Of a stretch of DNA of 64,000 nt, positions 1-12,572 are shown piece after piece. Made by a program: the position numbers and the translations under genes. The notes under the pieces are model-generated. The model was given only the letters and a program-made list of their open reading frames with translations. It did no database searches and was not told where the DNA came from. Source of the DNA: Chamaelirium japonicum (Eukaryota; Streptophyta; Magnoliopsida; Liliales; Melanthiaceae); NCBI GenBank assembly GCA_947650365.1, contig OX393552.1, forward strand, positions 48,252,999 through 48,316,998, in the 5' to 3' direction. How positions within the stretch are numbered: the first letter of the stretch is position 1; each line of letters begins with the position of its first letter.

Positions 1-512
1 TATTCCTACGATCTATTCTAATTCATTCGCTCGAATGTATCCATTCTAATTCATTCGTATGATCCATTCTAATTCATTCGTACGATCCATTCTAATTCAT
101 TCGTACGATCCATTCTAATTCATTCGTACAAATGTATCCATTTTAATTCATTCGTACAATGCGTTCTAATCCATCGTACGATCCATTCTAATTCATTCTA
201 ACAAATGTAACCTATCTAATTCATTTGTACGATCCATTCTAATTCTTTCGTACGATCTATTCTAATCCATTCGTACGATCCATTCTAATCCATTCGTACA
301 ATCCTTTCTTATTCATTTGTATGATCCATTCTAATTCATTCGTACGATCCATTCTAATCCAATCATACGATCGATTCTAATCCATTCGTACGATCCATTC
401 TAATCCATTCGTACGATCCATTCTAATTCATTCTAATTCATTCGTACAAATAAATTAGAATGGATACATTCATGCAAATGAATTAGAATGGATTGTACGA
501 ATGAATTAGAAT
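1..512. repeat. Forward block with a short reverse island at its end
   Basis: Forward monomers fill 1-447. The strand switches at a CGTAC dyad near 447 and reverse monomers run about 448-512. The array turns forward again at a GTAACCTTTC 28-mer near 513. A CAATGCGTTC variant lies near 158. Nothing else is seen. Confidence 0.9.
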
Positions 513-1312
513 GTAACCTTTCTAATTCATTTGCATGATCCATTCTAATTCATTCGTACGATCCATTCTAATTCATTCTCACGAATGTAACCTTTCTAAT
601 TCATTCGTACGATCTATTCTAATTCATTCGTACGATCCATTCTAACTCATTCCTACGATCCATTTTAACTCATTCCTATGATCCATTCTAATCCATTCGT
701 ACGATCCAGTCTAATTTATTCGTACGATCCATTCTAATTCATTCGCACGAATGTATCCATTCTAATTCATTCGTACAATCTATTCTAATTCATTCGCACG
801 ATCCATTCTAATTCATTCGTATGATCCATTCTAATTCATTCCTACGATCTATTCTAATTCATTCGCTCGAATGTATCCATTCTAATTCATTCCTATGATC
901 CATTCTAATTCATTCGTACGATCCATTATAATTCATTCGCTTGAATGTATCAATTCTAATTCATTCGTACGATCCATTCTAATTCGTTCATACGTTCCAT
1001 TCTAATTCATTCGTTTGATCCATTCTAATTCATTCGTACGGTCCATTCAAATTCATTCGCATGATCCATTCTAATTCATTCGTACGATCCATTCTAATTC
1101 ATTCTCACGAATATAACCTTTCCAATTCATTTGTATGATCCATTCTAATTCATTCGTACGATCCATTCTAATCCATTCGTACGATCCATTCTAATCCATT
1201 CGTACGATCCATTCTAATTCATTCTCACAAATGTAACCTTTCTAATTCATTTGTACGATCCATTCTAATTCGTTCGTACAATTCATTCGTACGATCCATT
1301 CTATTCATTTGT
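513..1312 (+). repeat. Forward satellite block
   Basis: Unbroken forward monomers with interspersed 28-mers. ACCTTTC-type 28-mers occur near 513, 589, 1117 and 1229, and GCTCGAATGTATCC 28-mers near 870. It ends at a GTAC dyad near 1312. Confidence 0.92.
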
Positions 1313-1944
1313 ACGAATGAATTTGAATGGATCATACAAATGAATTAGAAAGGTTACATTCGTGCGAATGAATTAGAAAGGATACATTTGTGCGAATGAA
1401 TTAGAATAGATCGTACGAATGAATTAGAATGGATCATAGGAATGAATTAGAATGGATCGTGCGAATGAATTAGAATAGATCGTACGAATGAATTAGAATG
1501 GATCATACAAATGAATTAGAAAGGTTACATTTGTGAGAATGAATTAGAATGGATTGTACGAATGAATTAGAATGGATCATACGAATGGATTAGAATGGAT
1601 CGTACGAATGGATTAGTATGGATCGTACGAATGAATTAGAATGGATCATACAAATGAATTAGAATGGATCGAACTAATGAATTAGAATGGATACATTCGA
1701 GCAAATGAATTAGAATAGATCGTAGGAATGAATTAGAATGGATCATACGAATGAATTAGAATGGATCTTGCGAAAGAATTAGAATGAATTAGAATGGATC
1801 GTACGATTCATTCTAATCCATTCGCACGATCCATACAATCCATTCTAATCCATTCGTACGATCCATTCTAATTAGAATAGATCGTAGGAATGAAAAAGAA
1901 TTGATCGTACGAATGAATTAGAATGGATCATGCGAATGAATTAG
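1313..1944. repeat. Reverse block then short alternating blocks
   Basis: Reverse monomers run 1313-1802, with GAAAGGTTACATT 28-mers near 1348 and 1520. A forward piece (about 1803-1871) ends on the dyad ATTCTAATTAGAAT. Reverse units follow to about 1944, where TTAGATCCATTCTA restores forward sense. Confidence 0.88.
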
Positions 1945-2887
1945 ATCCATTCTAATTCATTCGTACGATCCATTCTAATTCATTCATACGATCCATTCTA
2001 ATTCATTTGCACGATCCATTCTAATTCATTCCTATGATCCATTCTAATTCATTCGCTCGAATGTATCCATTCTAATTCATTCGTACGATCCATTCTAATT
2101 CGTTCATACGATCCATTCTAATTCGTTCATACGATCCATTCTAATTCATTCGTCGATCCATTCTAATTCATTCATATGATCCATTCTAATTCATTCGTAC
2201 GATCCATTCTAATGCATTCCTACGATCCATTCTAATTCATTCGCACGAATGTATCCATTCTAATTCATTTGCACGATCCATTCTAATTCATTCGTACGAT
2301 CCATTCTAATTCATTCGTACGATCCATTCTAATTCATTCGCTCGAATGTATCCATTCTAATTCATTCGCACGATCCATACTAATTCATTCGTCCGATCCA
2401 TTCTAATTCATTCGCACGAATGTATCCATTCTTATTCATTCGTATAATCCACTCTAATTCATTCGCACGATCCATTCTAATTCATTCGTATGATCTATTT
2501 TAATTCATTCCTACGATCTATTCTAATTCATTCGCTCGAATGTATCCATTCTAATTCATTCGCATGATTCATTCTAATTCATTCGTACGATCCATTCAAA
2601 TCCATTCTAATTGATTTGTAATTCATTCATACAATCCATTCAGATTCATTCGCACAAATGTACCCATTCAAATTCATTCATATGATCCATTCTAATTAAT
2701 TCGCACGATCCATTCCAATTCAGTCGTATGAATGTATCCATTTTAATTCATTCGTAGGATCCATTCTAATTCATTCGTACGATCTAATTCATTCGTACGA
2801 TCCATTCTAATTCATTCGTACGATCAATTCTAATTCATTCGCACGATCCATTCTAATTCATTCGTACGATCCATTCTAATTGATTCC
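1945..2887 (+). repeat. Forward satellite block
   Basis: Forward monomers throughout. The right part (2,612-2,880) carries rare variants (CAGATTC at 2641, CAGTCGTATG at 2721, GATCTAATTC at 2781) that recur at 18.5 kb and 62.9 kb. Confidence 0.92.
2612..2880 (+). repeat. Segmental duplication family 2, partial copy C
   Basis: Matches copy A at a constant offset of 15,933. Anchors: CAGATTC 2641, GTCGTATG 2723, GATCTAATTC 2781, GATC(A/G)ATTC 2822. It stops where family 1 begins, so two duplication families abut near 2.89 kb. Confidence 0.9.
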
Positions 2888-2902
2888 TATGAATTAGAAT
2901 GG

Positions 2903-5080
2903 ATCGTACGCATGATCCATTCGTACGATCATTTCTTATTCATTCGTACGATCCATTCTAATCCATTCGTACGAATAAATTAGAATGGATACATTCATGC
3001 AAATGAATTAGAATGGATACATTCGTGCGAATGAATTAGAATGGATCGTACGAATGAATTAGAATAGATCGTGCGAATGAATTAGAATGGATAGTGCGAA
3101 TGAATTAGAATGGATCATACGAATGAATTAGAATGGATCATAGGAATGAATTAGAATGGATCGTGCAAATGAATTAGAATGGATACATTTGTGCGAATGA
3201 ATTAGAATAGATTATACGAATGAATTAGAATGGATCGTACGAATGGATTAGAACGCATTGTACGAATGAATTAGAATGGATCATACGAATGGATCATATT
3301 CATTCTAATTTATTCGTACGAATGAATTAGAATGGATCGCACGAATGAATTAGAATGGATCGTACGAATGAATTAGAATGGATCGTACGAATGAATTAGA
3401 ATGGATCGTGCGAATGAATTATAATCGATATATTCGTGCGATTGAATTAGAATGGATCGTGCGAATGAATTAGAATGGATCATACGAATGCGTTCTAATC
3501 CATTCGTACGATCCATTCTAATTCGTTCATATGATCCATTCTAATTCGTTCGTACGATCCATTCTAATTCGTTCGTACGATCCATTCTAATTCATTCGCA
3601 CGATCCATTCTAATTCATTCGCACGATCCATTCTACTTCATTTCTAATTTATTCGTACGATCATACGAATGAATTAGAATGGATCGTACGAACGAATTTA
3701 AATGAATCGTACGATCCATTCTAATTCATTCGTCCGATCCATTCTAATTCATTCGCACGAATGTATCCATTCTATTTCATTTGTACAATCCATTCTAATT
3801 CATTCGCACGATCCATTCTAATTCACTCGTATGATCCATTCTAATTCATTTCTATGATCTATTCTAATTTATTCGCTCGAATGTATCCATTCTAACCTTT
3901 GTAATTCATTCGTACGATCCATTATAATTCATTCTCATTAATGTAACCTTTCTAATTCATTTGTATGATACATTCTAATTCATTCGTACGATCCATTCTA
4001 ATTCATTCGCACGAATGCAACCATTCTAATTCATTCGTACGATCCATTCTAATTCATTCCTACGATCCATTCTAATTCATTCGCACGAATGTATCCATTC
4101 TAATTCATTTGCACGATCCATTCTAATTCATTCCTATGATCCATTCTAATTCGTTCGTACGATCCATTCTAATTCGTTCGTACGATCTATTCTAATTCAT
4201 TCGTACGATCCATTCTAATTCATTCGTACGATCTATTCTAATTCATTCGTATGATCCATTCTAATTCATTCATATGATCTATTCTAATTCATTCGCTCGA
4301 ATGTATCCATTCTAAGTCATTCTAATTCTAATTAGAATAGATCATACGAATGAATTAGAATAGATTGTACGAATGAATTAGAATGGATCGTACGAATGAA
4401 TTAGAATGGACCGTACGAATAAATTAGAATAGATCGTACGAATGAATTATAATTGATACATTCGTACGAATGAATTAGAATGGATCGTGCGAATGAATTA
4501 GAATGGTTACATTCGTGCGAATGAATTAGAATTGATCGTATGAATGAATAAGAATGGATCGTACGAATGAATTAGAATAGATCGTGCGAATGAATTAGAA
4601 TGAATCGTACGAATGCATTAGAATGGATCGTACGAATGAATTAAAATGAATCGTATGAACTAATTCATTCGGATGATTCATTCTAATTCATTCGTACAAT
4701 CCATTCTAATTCATTCGGTGGATCCATTCTCTAATTCATTCGCATGAATATATCCATTCTAATTCATTTGTACGATCCATTCTAATTCATTCGTACAATG
4801 CGTTCTAATCCATTCGTACGATCCATTCTAATTCATTCGCATGATCCATTCTAATTCATTCGTATGATCCATTCTAATTCATTCTCACGAATGTAACCTT
4901 TCTAATTCATTTGTATGATCAATTCTAATTCATTCATACGATCCATTCTAATTCACTCGCCCGAATGTATCCATTCTAATGCATTCGTACGATTCATTCT
5001 AATTCATTCGTACGATCCATTCTAATTCATTCGTACGATCCATTCTAATTCATTCGTTCAATCCATTCTAATTCATTCAT
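2903..5080. repeat. Segmental duplication family 1, copy A
   Basis: Shares rare variants in order with 6365-8515: CATGATCCATTCG (2911 and 6373), GAACGCATTG (3251 and 6713), ATTCTACTTC near 3630 and 7041, ATTGATAC (4452 and 7886), GGTGGATCC (4717 and 8151), AATGCG (4797 and 8231), TTCGTTC (5053 and 8487). The offset starts at 3462, drops to 3388 (74 bp, one 28-mer plus two 23-mers), then becomes 3411 and 3434. All steps are whole monomers. Six or more strand switches are shared. Confidence 0.92.
3689..3795. repeat. Recurrent reverse-to-forward junction, CGAACG type
   Basis: CGAACGAATT at 3689 lies 22 bp (inclusive) before the dyad at 3,710. The same 22 bp is found at 7100-7121, 9544-9565 and 29612-29633. 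The forward arm carries CGTCCGATCC and a 28-mer, as in the GCATTAG type. Confidence 0.9.
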
Positions 5081-5230
5081 ACGATCTAATTCATTCGTAT
5101 GATCCATTCTAATTCATTCGTACGATCGATTCTAATTCATTCGCACGATCCATTCTAATTCATTCGTACGATCCATTCTAATTGATTCGTATGATCCATT
5201 CTAATTCATTCGTACGATCCATTCCAATTT

Positions 5231-6093
5231 AATAGAATGGATCGTGCGAATGAATTAGAATGGATCATAGGAATGAATTAGAATGGATCGTACGAATGAA
5301 TTAGAATGGATCGTGCAAATGAATTAGAATGGATCGTACGAATGAATTAGAATGGATCGTACGAATGAATTAGATCGTACGAATGAATTAGAATGGAGCG
5401 TACGAATGAATTAAAATGGATACATTCATACGACTGAATTAGAATAGATCGTGCGAATTAATTAGAATGGATCGTATGAATGAATTTGAATGGATACATT
5501 TGTGCGAATGAATCTGAATGGATTGTATGAATGAATTACAAATGAATTAGAATGGATTTGAATGGATCGTACGAATGAATTCGAATGGATCATGCGAATG
5601 AATTAGAATAGATACATTCGAGCGAATGAATTAGAATAGATACATTCGAGCGAATGAATTAGAATAGATCGTAGGAATGAATTAGAATGGATCATACGAA
5701 TGAATTAGAATGGATCGTGCGAATGAATTAGAATGGATTGTACGAATGAATTAGAATGGATACATTCGTGCGAATGAATTAGAATTGATCGGACGAATGA
5801 ATTAGTATGGATCGTGCGAATGAATTAGAATGGATACATTCGAGCGAATGAATTAGAATAGATCGTACAAATGAATTAGAATGGATCGTACGAATGAATT
5901 AGAATGGATCGTGCAAATGAATTAGAATGGTTACATTCGTGCGAATGAATTAGAATGGATCGTAGGAAAGCATTAGAATGGATCGTACGAATGAATTAGA
6001 ATGAATTAGAATGGATCATATGAATGAATTAGAATGGTTACATTCGTGCGAATGAATTAGAATGGATCGTACGAATGGATTAGAATGGATCGT
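5231..6093 (-). repeat. Reverse satellite block
   Basis: Reverse monomers. A local copy error repeats GATACATTCGAGCG units around 5586-5650. Rare variants CATACGACTGAATT (near 5429) and GAATCTGAATGG (5510) recur elsewhere (near 11,351; 12,251; 54,185), marking copied stretches. Confidence 0.9.
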
Positions 6094-8090
6094 ATGATCT
6101 ATTCTAATTCATTCGCATGATCCATTCTAATTCATTCGTACGATCCATTCTTATTCATTCATACGATCCATTCGTACGATCCATTCTAATTCATTCACAC
6201 TATCCATTCTAATTCATTCGCACGATCTATTCTAATTCATTCGTACGATCCATTCTAAATCATTCGCACGAATATATCCATTCTAATTCATTTGCATGAA
6301 TGTATCCATTCTAATTTATTCGTACGAATGGATTAGAATGAATCGTACGAATGAATAAGAAATGATCGTACGCATGATCCATTCGTACGATCATTTCTTA
6401 TTCATTCGTACGATCCATTCTAATCCATTCGTACGAATAAATTAGAATGGATACATTCATGCAAATGAATTAGAATGGATACATTCGTGCGAATGAATTA
6501 GAATGGATCGTACGAATGAATTAGAATAGATCGTGCGAATGAATTAGAATGGATAGTGCGAATGAATTAGAATGGATCGTACGAATGAATTAGAATGGAT
6601 CATAGGAATGAATTAGAATGGATCGTGCAAATGAATTAGAATGGATACATTCGTGCGAATGAATTATAATAGATCATACGAATGAATTAGAATGGATCGT
6701 ACGAATGGATTAGAACGCATTGTACGAATGAATTAGAATGGATCGTACGAATGGATCATATTCATTCTAATTTATTCGTATGAATGAATTAGAATGGATT
6801 GTACGAATGAATTAGAATGGATCGTACGAATGAATTAGAATGGATCGTGCGAATGAATTAGAATGGATCATACGAATGCGTTCTAATCCATTCGTACGAT
6901 CCATTCTAATTCGTTCATATGATCCATTCTAATTCGTTCGTACGATCCATTCTAATTCGTTCGTACGATCCATTCTAATTCATTCGCACAATCCATTCTA
7001 ATTCATTCGCACGATCCATTTTAATTCATTCGCACAATCCATTCTACTTCATTTCTAATTTATTCGTACGATCATACGAATGAATTAGAATGGATCGTAC
7101 GAACGAATTAGAATGAATCGTACGATCCATTCTAATTCATTCGTCCGATCCATTCTAATTCATTCGCACGAATGTATCCATTCTAATTCATTCGTACAAT
7201 CCATTCTAATTCATTCGCACGATCCATTCTAATTCATTCGTATGATTCATTCTAATTCATTCCTACAATCTATTCTAATTCATTCGCTCGAATGTATCCA
7301 TTCTAACCTTTCTAATTCATTCGTACGATCCATTCTAATTCATTCTCACGAATGTAACCTTTCTAATTCATTTGTATGATCCATTCTAATTCATTCGTAT
7401 GATCCATTCTAATTCATTCGCACGAATGTAACCATTCTAATTCATTCGTACGATCCATTCTAATTCATTCCTACGATCCATTCTAATTCATTCGCACGAA
7501 TGTATCCATTCTAATTCATTTGCACGATCGATTCTAATTCATTCCTATGATCCATTCTAATTCGTTCGTACGATCCATTCTAATTCGTTCGTACGATTCA
7601 TTCTAATTCATTCGTACGATCCATTCTAATTCATTCGTACGATCTATTCTAATTCATTCGTATGATCCATTCTAATTCATTTCTACGATCTATTCTAATT
7701 CATTCGCTCGAATGTATCCATCATAATTCATTCTAATTCTAATTAGAATAGATCATACGAATGAATTAGAATGGATTGTACGAATGAATTAGAATGGATC
7801 GTACGAATGAATTAGAATGGATCGTATAAATGAATTAGAATTGATCGTACGAATGAATTACAATAGATCGTACGAATGAATTAGAATTGATACATTCGTA
7901 CGAATGAATTAGAATGGATCGTGCGAATGAATTAGAATGGTTACATTCGTGCGAATGAATTAGAATTGATCGTATGAATGAATAAGAATGGATCGTACGA
8001 ATGAATTAGAATAGATTGTGCGAATGAATTAGAATGAATCGTACGAATGCATTAGAATGGATCGTACGAATGAATTAGAATGAATCGTAC
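6094..8090. repeat. Alternating-orientation mosaic, right copy of a large duplication
   Basis: Approximate blocks: forward 6094-6322, reverse 6323-6369, forward 6370-6431, reverse 6432-6876 (20-bp forward island near 6757-6776), forward 6877-7066, reverse 7067-7121, forward 7122-7740, reverse 7741-8090. From 6,365 on this is the same order of blocks as in 2,903-4,659. Confidence 0.88.
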
Positions 8091-8515
8091 GATCTAATTC
8101 ATTCGGATGATTCATTCTAATTCATTCGTACGATCCATTCTAATTCATTCGGTGGATCCATTCTCTAATTCATTCGCATGAATATATCCATTCTAATTCA
8201 TTTGTACGATCCATTCTAATTCATTCGTACAATGCGTTCTAATCCATTCATACGATCCATTCTAATTCATTCACATGATCCATTCTAATTCATTCGTATG
8301 ATCCATTCTAATTTATTCTCACGAATGTAACCTTTCTAATTCATTTGTATGATCCATTCTAATTCATTCGTACGATCCATTCTAATTCATTCGCACGAAT
8401 GTATTCATTCTAATGCATTCATACGATTCATTCTAATTCATTCGTACGATCCATTCTAATTCATTCATACAATCCATTCTAATTCATTCGTTCGATCCAT
8501 TCTAATTCATTCATA
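6365..8515. repeat. Segmental duplication family 1, copy B
   Basis: Partner of 2903-5080. It lacks a 74-bp stretch (in copy A about 3413-3486) and has extra 23-mers, giving the stepped offsets. Differences otherwise are mostly single transitions at CpGs. Confidence 0.92.
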
Positions 8516-8857
8516 CGATCCAGTCTAATTCATTTGTACGATCTATTCTAATTCATTCGCACGATCCATTCTAATTTATTCGTACGATCCATTCTAATTC
8601 ATTCGTACGATCCATTCTTATTCATTCATACGATCAATTCGAATTCATTCGCACAATCTATTCTAATTCATTCGTACGATCCATTCTAATTCATTCGTAT
8701 GATCCATTCTAACTCATTCGGTGGATCCATTCTAATTCATTCGTACGATCCATTCTAATTCAGTCGTACGATCATTCGTACGATCCATTCTAATTCATTC
8801 ATATGATCAATTCTAATTCATTCATACAATCCATTCTAATTCAGTCGTATGAATGTA
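8091..8857 (+). repeat. Forward satellite block
   Basis: Forward monomers. GGTGGATCC units lie at 8151 and 8720. The stretch from TTCGTTCGATCC (8487) to GGTGG (8720) spans exactly 233 bp, as it does in two distant copies near 17.5 and 51.4 kb. Confidence 0.92.
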
Positions 8858-8860
8858 TCG
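8440..8860 (+). repeat. Segmental duplication family 3, partial copy C
   Basis: TTCGTTCGATCC at 8487 and GGTGG at 8720 are 233 bp apart, exactly as in the two other copies. The downstream CGTACGATCATTCGTACGAT deletion unit and CAGTCGTATG are also shared. Confidence 0.9.
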
Positions 8861-9624
8861 TACGAATGAATTAGAATAAATCGTAGGAATGAATTAGAAT
8901 GGATCATACGAATGAATTAGAATGGATCGTGCGAATGAATTAGAATGGATTGTACGAATAAATTAGAATGGATACATTCGTGCGAATGAATTAAAATGGA
9001 TCGTACAAATGAATTAGAATGGATCGTAGGAATGAATTAGAATGGATCGTACGAATGAATTAGAATGGTTACATTCGTGCGAATGAATTAGAATGGATCA
9101 TAGGAATGAATTAGAACGGATCGTGCGAATAAATTAGAAATGATCGTACGAATGAATTAGAATGGATCGTACGAATGAATTAGAATGGATCATACAAATG
9201 AATTAGAAAGGATACATTTGTGCGAATGAATTAGAATGGATCGTACGAATGAATTAGAATGGATACATTTGTGCGAATGAATTAGAATGGATCGTGCGAA
9301 TGAATTAAAATGGATCGTACGAATGAATTATAATGTATAGTACGAATGAATTAGAATGGATCTTGCGATTGAATTAGAATAGATGCGAAAGAATTAGAAT
9401 GGATCGTACGAATAAATTAGAATGGATGCGAATGAATTAGAATGGATAGTGCGAATGAATTAGAATGGATCATACGAATGAATTAGAATGGATCCACCGA
9501 ATGAGTTAGAATGGATCATACGAATGAATTAGAATGGATCGTACGAACGAATTAGAATGAATCGTACGATCCATTCTAATTCATTCGTCCGATCCATTCT
9601 AATTCATTCGCACGAATGTATCCA
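8858..9624. repeat. Reverse block followed by a short forward piece
   Basis: Reverse monomers fill 8858-9565. A copy of the recurrent AGAATGAATCGTAC junction turns the array forward for about 60 bp (9566-9624). That piece ends abruptly in TATCCATTAGAAAGG without a clean dyad. Confidence 0.88.
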
Positions 9625-10692
9625 TTAGAAAGGATCGTACCAATGAATTAGAATGGATATATTCGTGCGAATGAATTAGAATGGATCGTACGAATGAATT
9701 AGACTGAATCGTACGAATAAATTAGAAAGGATACATTCATGCAAATGAATTAGAATGTGCGAATGAATTAGAATGGATCGTAGGAATGAATTAGAATGGA
9801 TCGTACGAATGAATTAGAATGGATAAATTGTGCGAATGAATTAGAATGGATCTTACGAATGAATTAGAATGAATCATACGAATAAATTAGAATGGATCAT
9901 ACGAATAAATTAGAATACATAATGTGAATGAATTAGAATGGATCATACGTTTGAATTAGATTGGATTGTGCAAATGAATTAGAATGGATACATTCGTGAG
10001 AATGAATTAGAATGGATCGTACGAATGGATTAGAATGGATCGTACAAATGAATTTGAATGGATCGTAGGAATGAATTAGAATAGATCATACGAATGAATT
10101 AGAATGGATCGTACGAATGAATTTGAATGGATTGTACGAATGAATTAGAATGGATCGTACGAATGAATTAGAATGGATACATTTGTGCGAATGAATTAGA
10201 ATGGATCGTACGAATGAATTAGAATGGATCGTGCGAATGAATTAGAATGGTTACATTCGTGTGAATGAATTAGAATGGATACATTCGTGCAAATGAACTA
10301 GAATGGATCGTACGAATGAATTAGAATGGATCGTACGAATGAATTAGAATGGATACATTTGTGCGAATGAATTAGAATGGATCGTACGAATGAATTAGAA
10401 TGGATCGTGCACGAATAGATACATTCGTGCGAATGAATTAGAATGGATCATAGGAATGAATTAGAATGGATCGTACGAATGAATTAGAATGGTTACATTT
10501 GAGCGAATGAATTAGAATGGATCGTACGAATGAATTAGAATGGATCGTACGAATGAATTAGAATGGTTACATTTGTGCGAATAAATTAGAATGGATCGTA
10601 CGAATGAATTAGAATGGATACATTCGAGCGAATGAATTAGAATGGATCGTATGAATAAATTAGAATGGATCGTATGAATGAATTTGAATGCA
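9625..10692 (-). repeat. Reverse satellite block
   Basis: Reverse monomers with many GGATACATT and GGTTACATT 28-mers. The open frame read from the minus strand at 10512-10697 is explained by the alternation of 23- and 28-mers and has no gene-like content. Confidence 0.92.
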
Positions 10693-11117
10693 TACATTTT
10701 AATTCATTTGTACGATCCATTCTAATTCATTCGCACGAATGTATCCATTCTAATTCGTTCGTACGATCCATTCTAATTCATTCGCACGATCCATTCTAAT
10801 TCATTCGTACGATCCATTCTTATTCATTCATGCGATCCATTCTAATTCATTCGCACGATCCATTCTAATTCATTCGCACGATCCATTCTAATTCATTCGT
10901 ATGATCCATTCTAATTCATTCGTATGATTCATTTTAATTCATTCGTATGATCCATTCTAACTCATTCGCCCAAATGTATCCTTTCTAATTCATTCGTACG
11001 ATCCATTCAAATTCATTCGTACGATCCATTCAAATTCATTCGCATGATCCCTACTAATTCATTCGTACGATCCATTCTAATTCATTCGCACGAATGTAAC
11101 CATTCTAATTCATTTGT
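10693..11117 (+). repeat. Forward satellite block
   Basis: Forward monomers between two reverse blocks. It contains CAAATTCATTCG substitutions near 11,009-11,040 and a GTAACC 28-mer near 11,097. The right switch is at ATTTGTATGAATGAATT. Confidence 0.9.
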
Positions 11118-12572
11118 ATGAATGAATTAGAATGGATCGTGCGAATGAATTTGAATGGATCGTACGCTTGAATTAGAATGGATATATTTGAATGAATAAA
11201 TTAGAATGGATCATACGAATGAATTAGAATGGATCCTACGAATGAATTAGAATGGATCGTGCGAATGAATTAGAATCGATCGTACGAATGAATTAGAATG
11301 GATCGTACGAATGAATTAGATCGTACGAATGAATTAAAATGGATACATTCATACGACTCAATTAGAATGGATCATAGGAATGAATTAGAATGGATCGTGC
11401 GAATTAATTAGAATGGATCGTACGAATGAATTAGAATGGATCGTACGAATGAATTAGAATGGATCCACCGAATGAGTTAGAATGGATCATACAAATGAAT
11501 TAGAATGGATCATACGAATGAATTAGAATGGACCGTACGAATGAATTAGAATGGATCGTATGAATGAATAAGAATGGATCGTACGAATGAATTAGAATGG
11601 ATCGTGCGAATGAATTAGAATGAATCGTACGAATGCATTAGAATGGATCGTACGAATGAATTAGAATGGATCGTGCGAATGAATTAGAATGGATCGTACG
11701 AATGAATTAGAATGGATCATACGAATGAATTAGAATGGATCGTACGAATGAATTAGAATGGATACATTCGAGCGAATGAATTAGAATGGATCGTACGAAT
11801 GAATTAGAATGGATCATAGGAATGAATTAGAATGGATCGTGCAAATGAATTAGAATGGATACATTCGTGCGAATGAATTAGAATAGATCATACGAATGAA
11901 TTAGAATGGATCGTACGGATGGATTAGAACGTATTGTACGAATGAATTAGAATGGATCGTACGAATGGATCATACGAATGAATTAGAATGGATCGTACGA
12001 ATGAATTAGAATGCATTATGCGAATGAATTAGAATGGATCGTATGAACGAATTAGAATGGATCGTACGAACGAATTAGAATGGATCGTACGAATGAATTA
12101 GAATGGATCATAGGAATGAATTAGAATGGATCGTGCAAATGAATTAGAATCGATCGTACGAATGGATCATGCGAATGAATTAGAATAGATCGTAGGAATG
12201 AATTAGAATGGATCGTGCAAATGAATTTGAATGGATACATTTGTGCGAATGAATCTGAATGGATTGTATGAATAAAATACAAGGGATCGTACGAATGAAT
12301 TAGAATGGATCATACGAATAAATTAGAATAGCTCATACAAATGAATTAGAATGAATCGTACGAATGAATTAGAATGGTTACATTCGTGCGAATGAATTAG
12401 AATAGATCGTACGAATGAATTAGAATGGATCGTACGAATAAATTAGAATGGATCGTGCGAATGAATTAGAATGGAACGTACGAATGAATTAGAATGGATC
12501 ATATGAATGAATAAGAATGGATCGTACGAATACATTAGAATGGATACATTCGTGCGAATTAATTAGAATGGA
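11118..12572 (-). repeat. Reverse satellite block
   Basis: Long reverse run. It carries CATACGACTCAATT (near 11,351), GGATCCACCG (near 11,461) and GAATCTGAATGG (12,251), each of which also marks other reverse blocks. The GGATCCACC variant is the reverse complement of the GGTGGATCC units in forward blocks. Confidence 0.92.

Larger units (their letters stand above)
2888..5230. repeat. Alternating-orientation mosaic, left copy of a large duplication
   Basis: Approximate blocks: reverse 2888-2910, forward 2911-2969, reverse 2970-3487 (with a 20-bp forward island near 3297-3316), forward 3488-3660, reverse 3661-3710, forward 3711-4330, reverse 4331-4659, forward 4660-5230. The switch at 4331 is on TTCTAATTAGAA and that at 3710 is on a CGTACG dyad. 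Confidence 0.88.
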
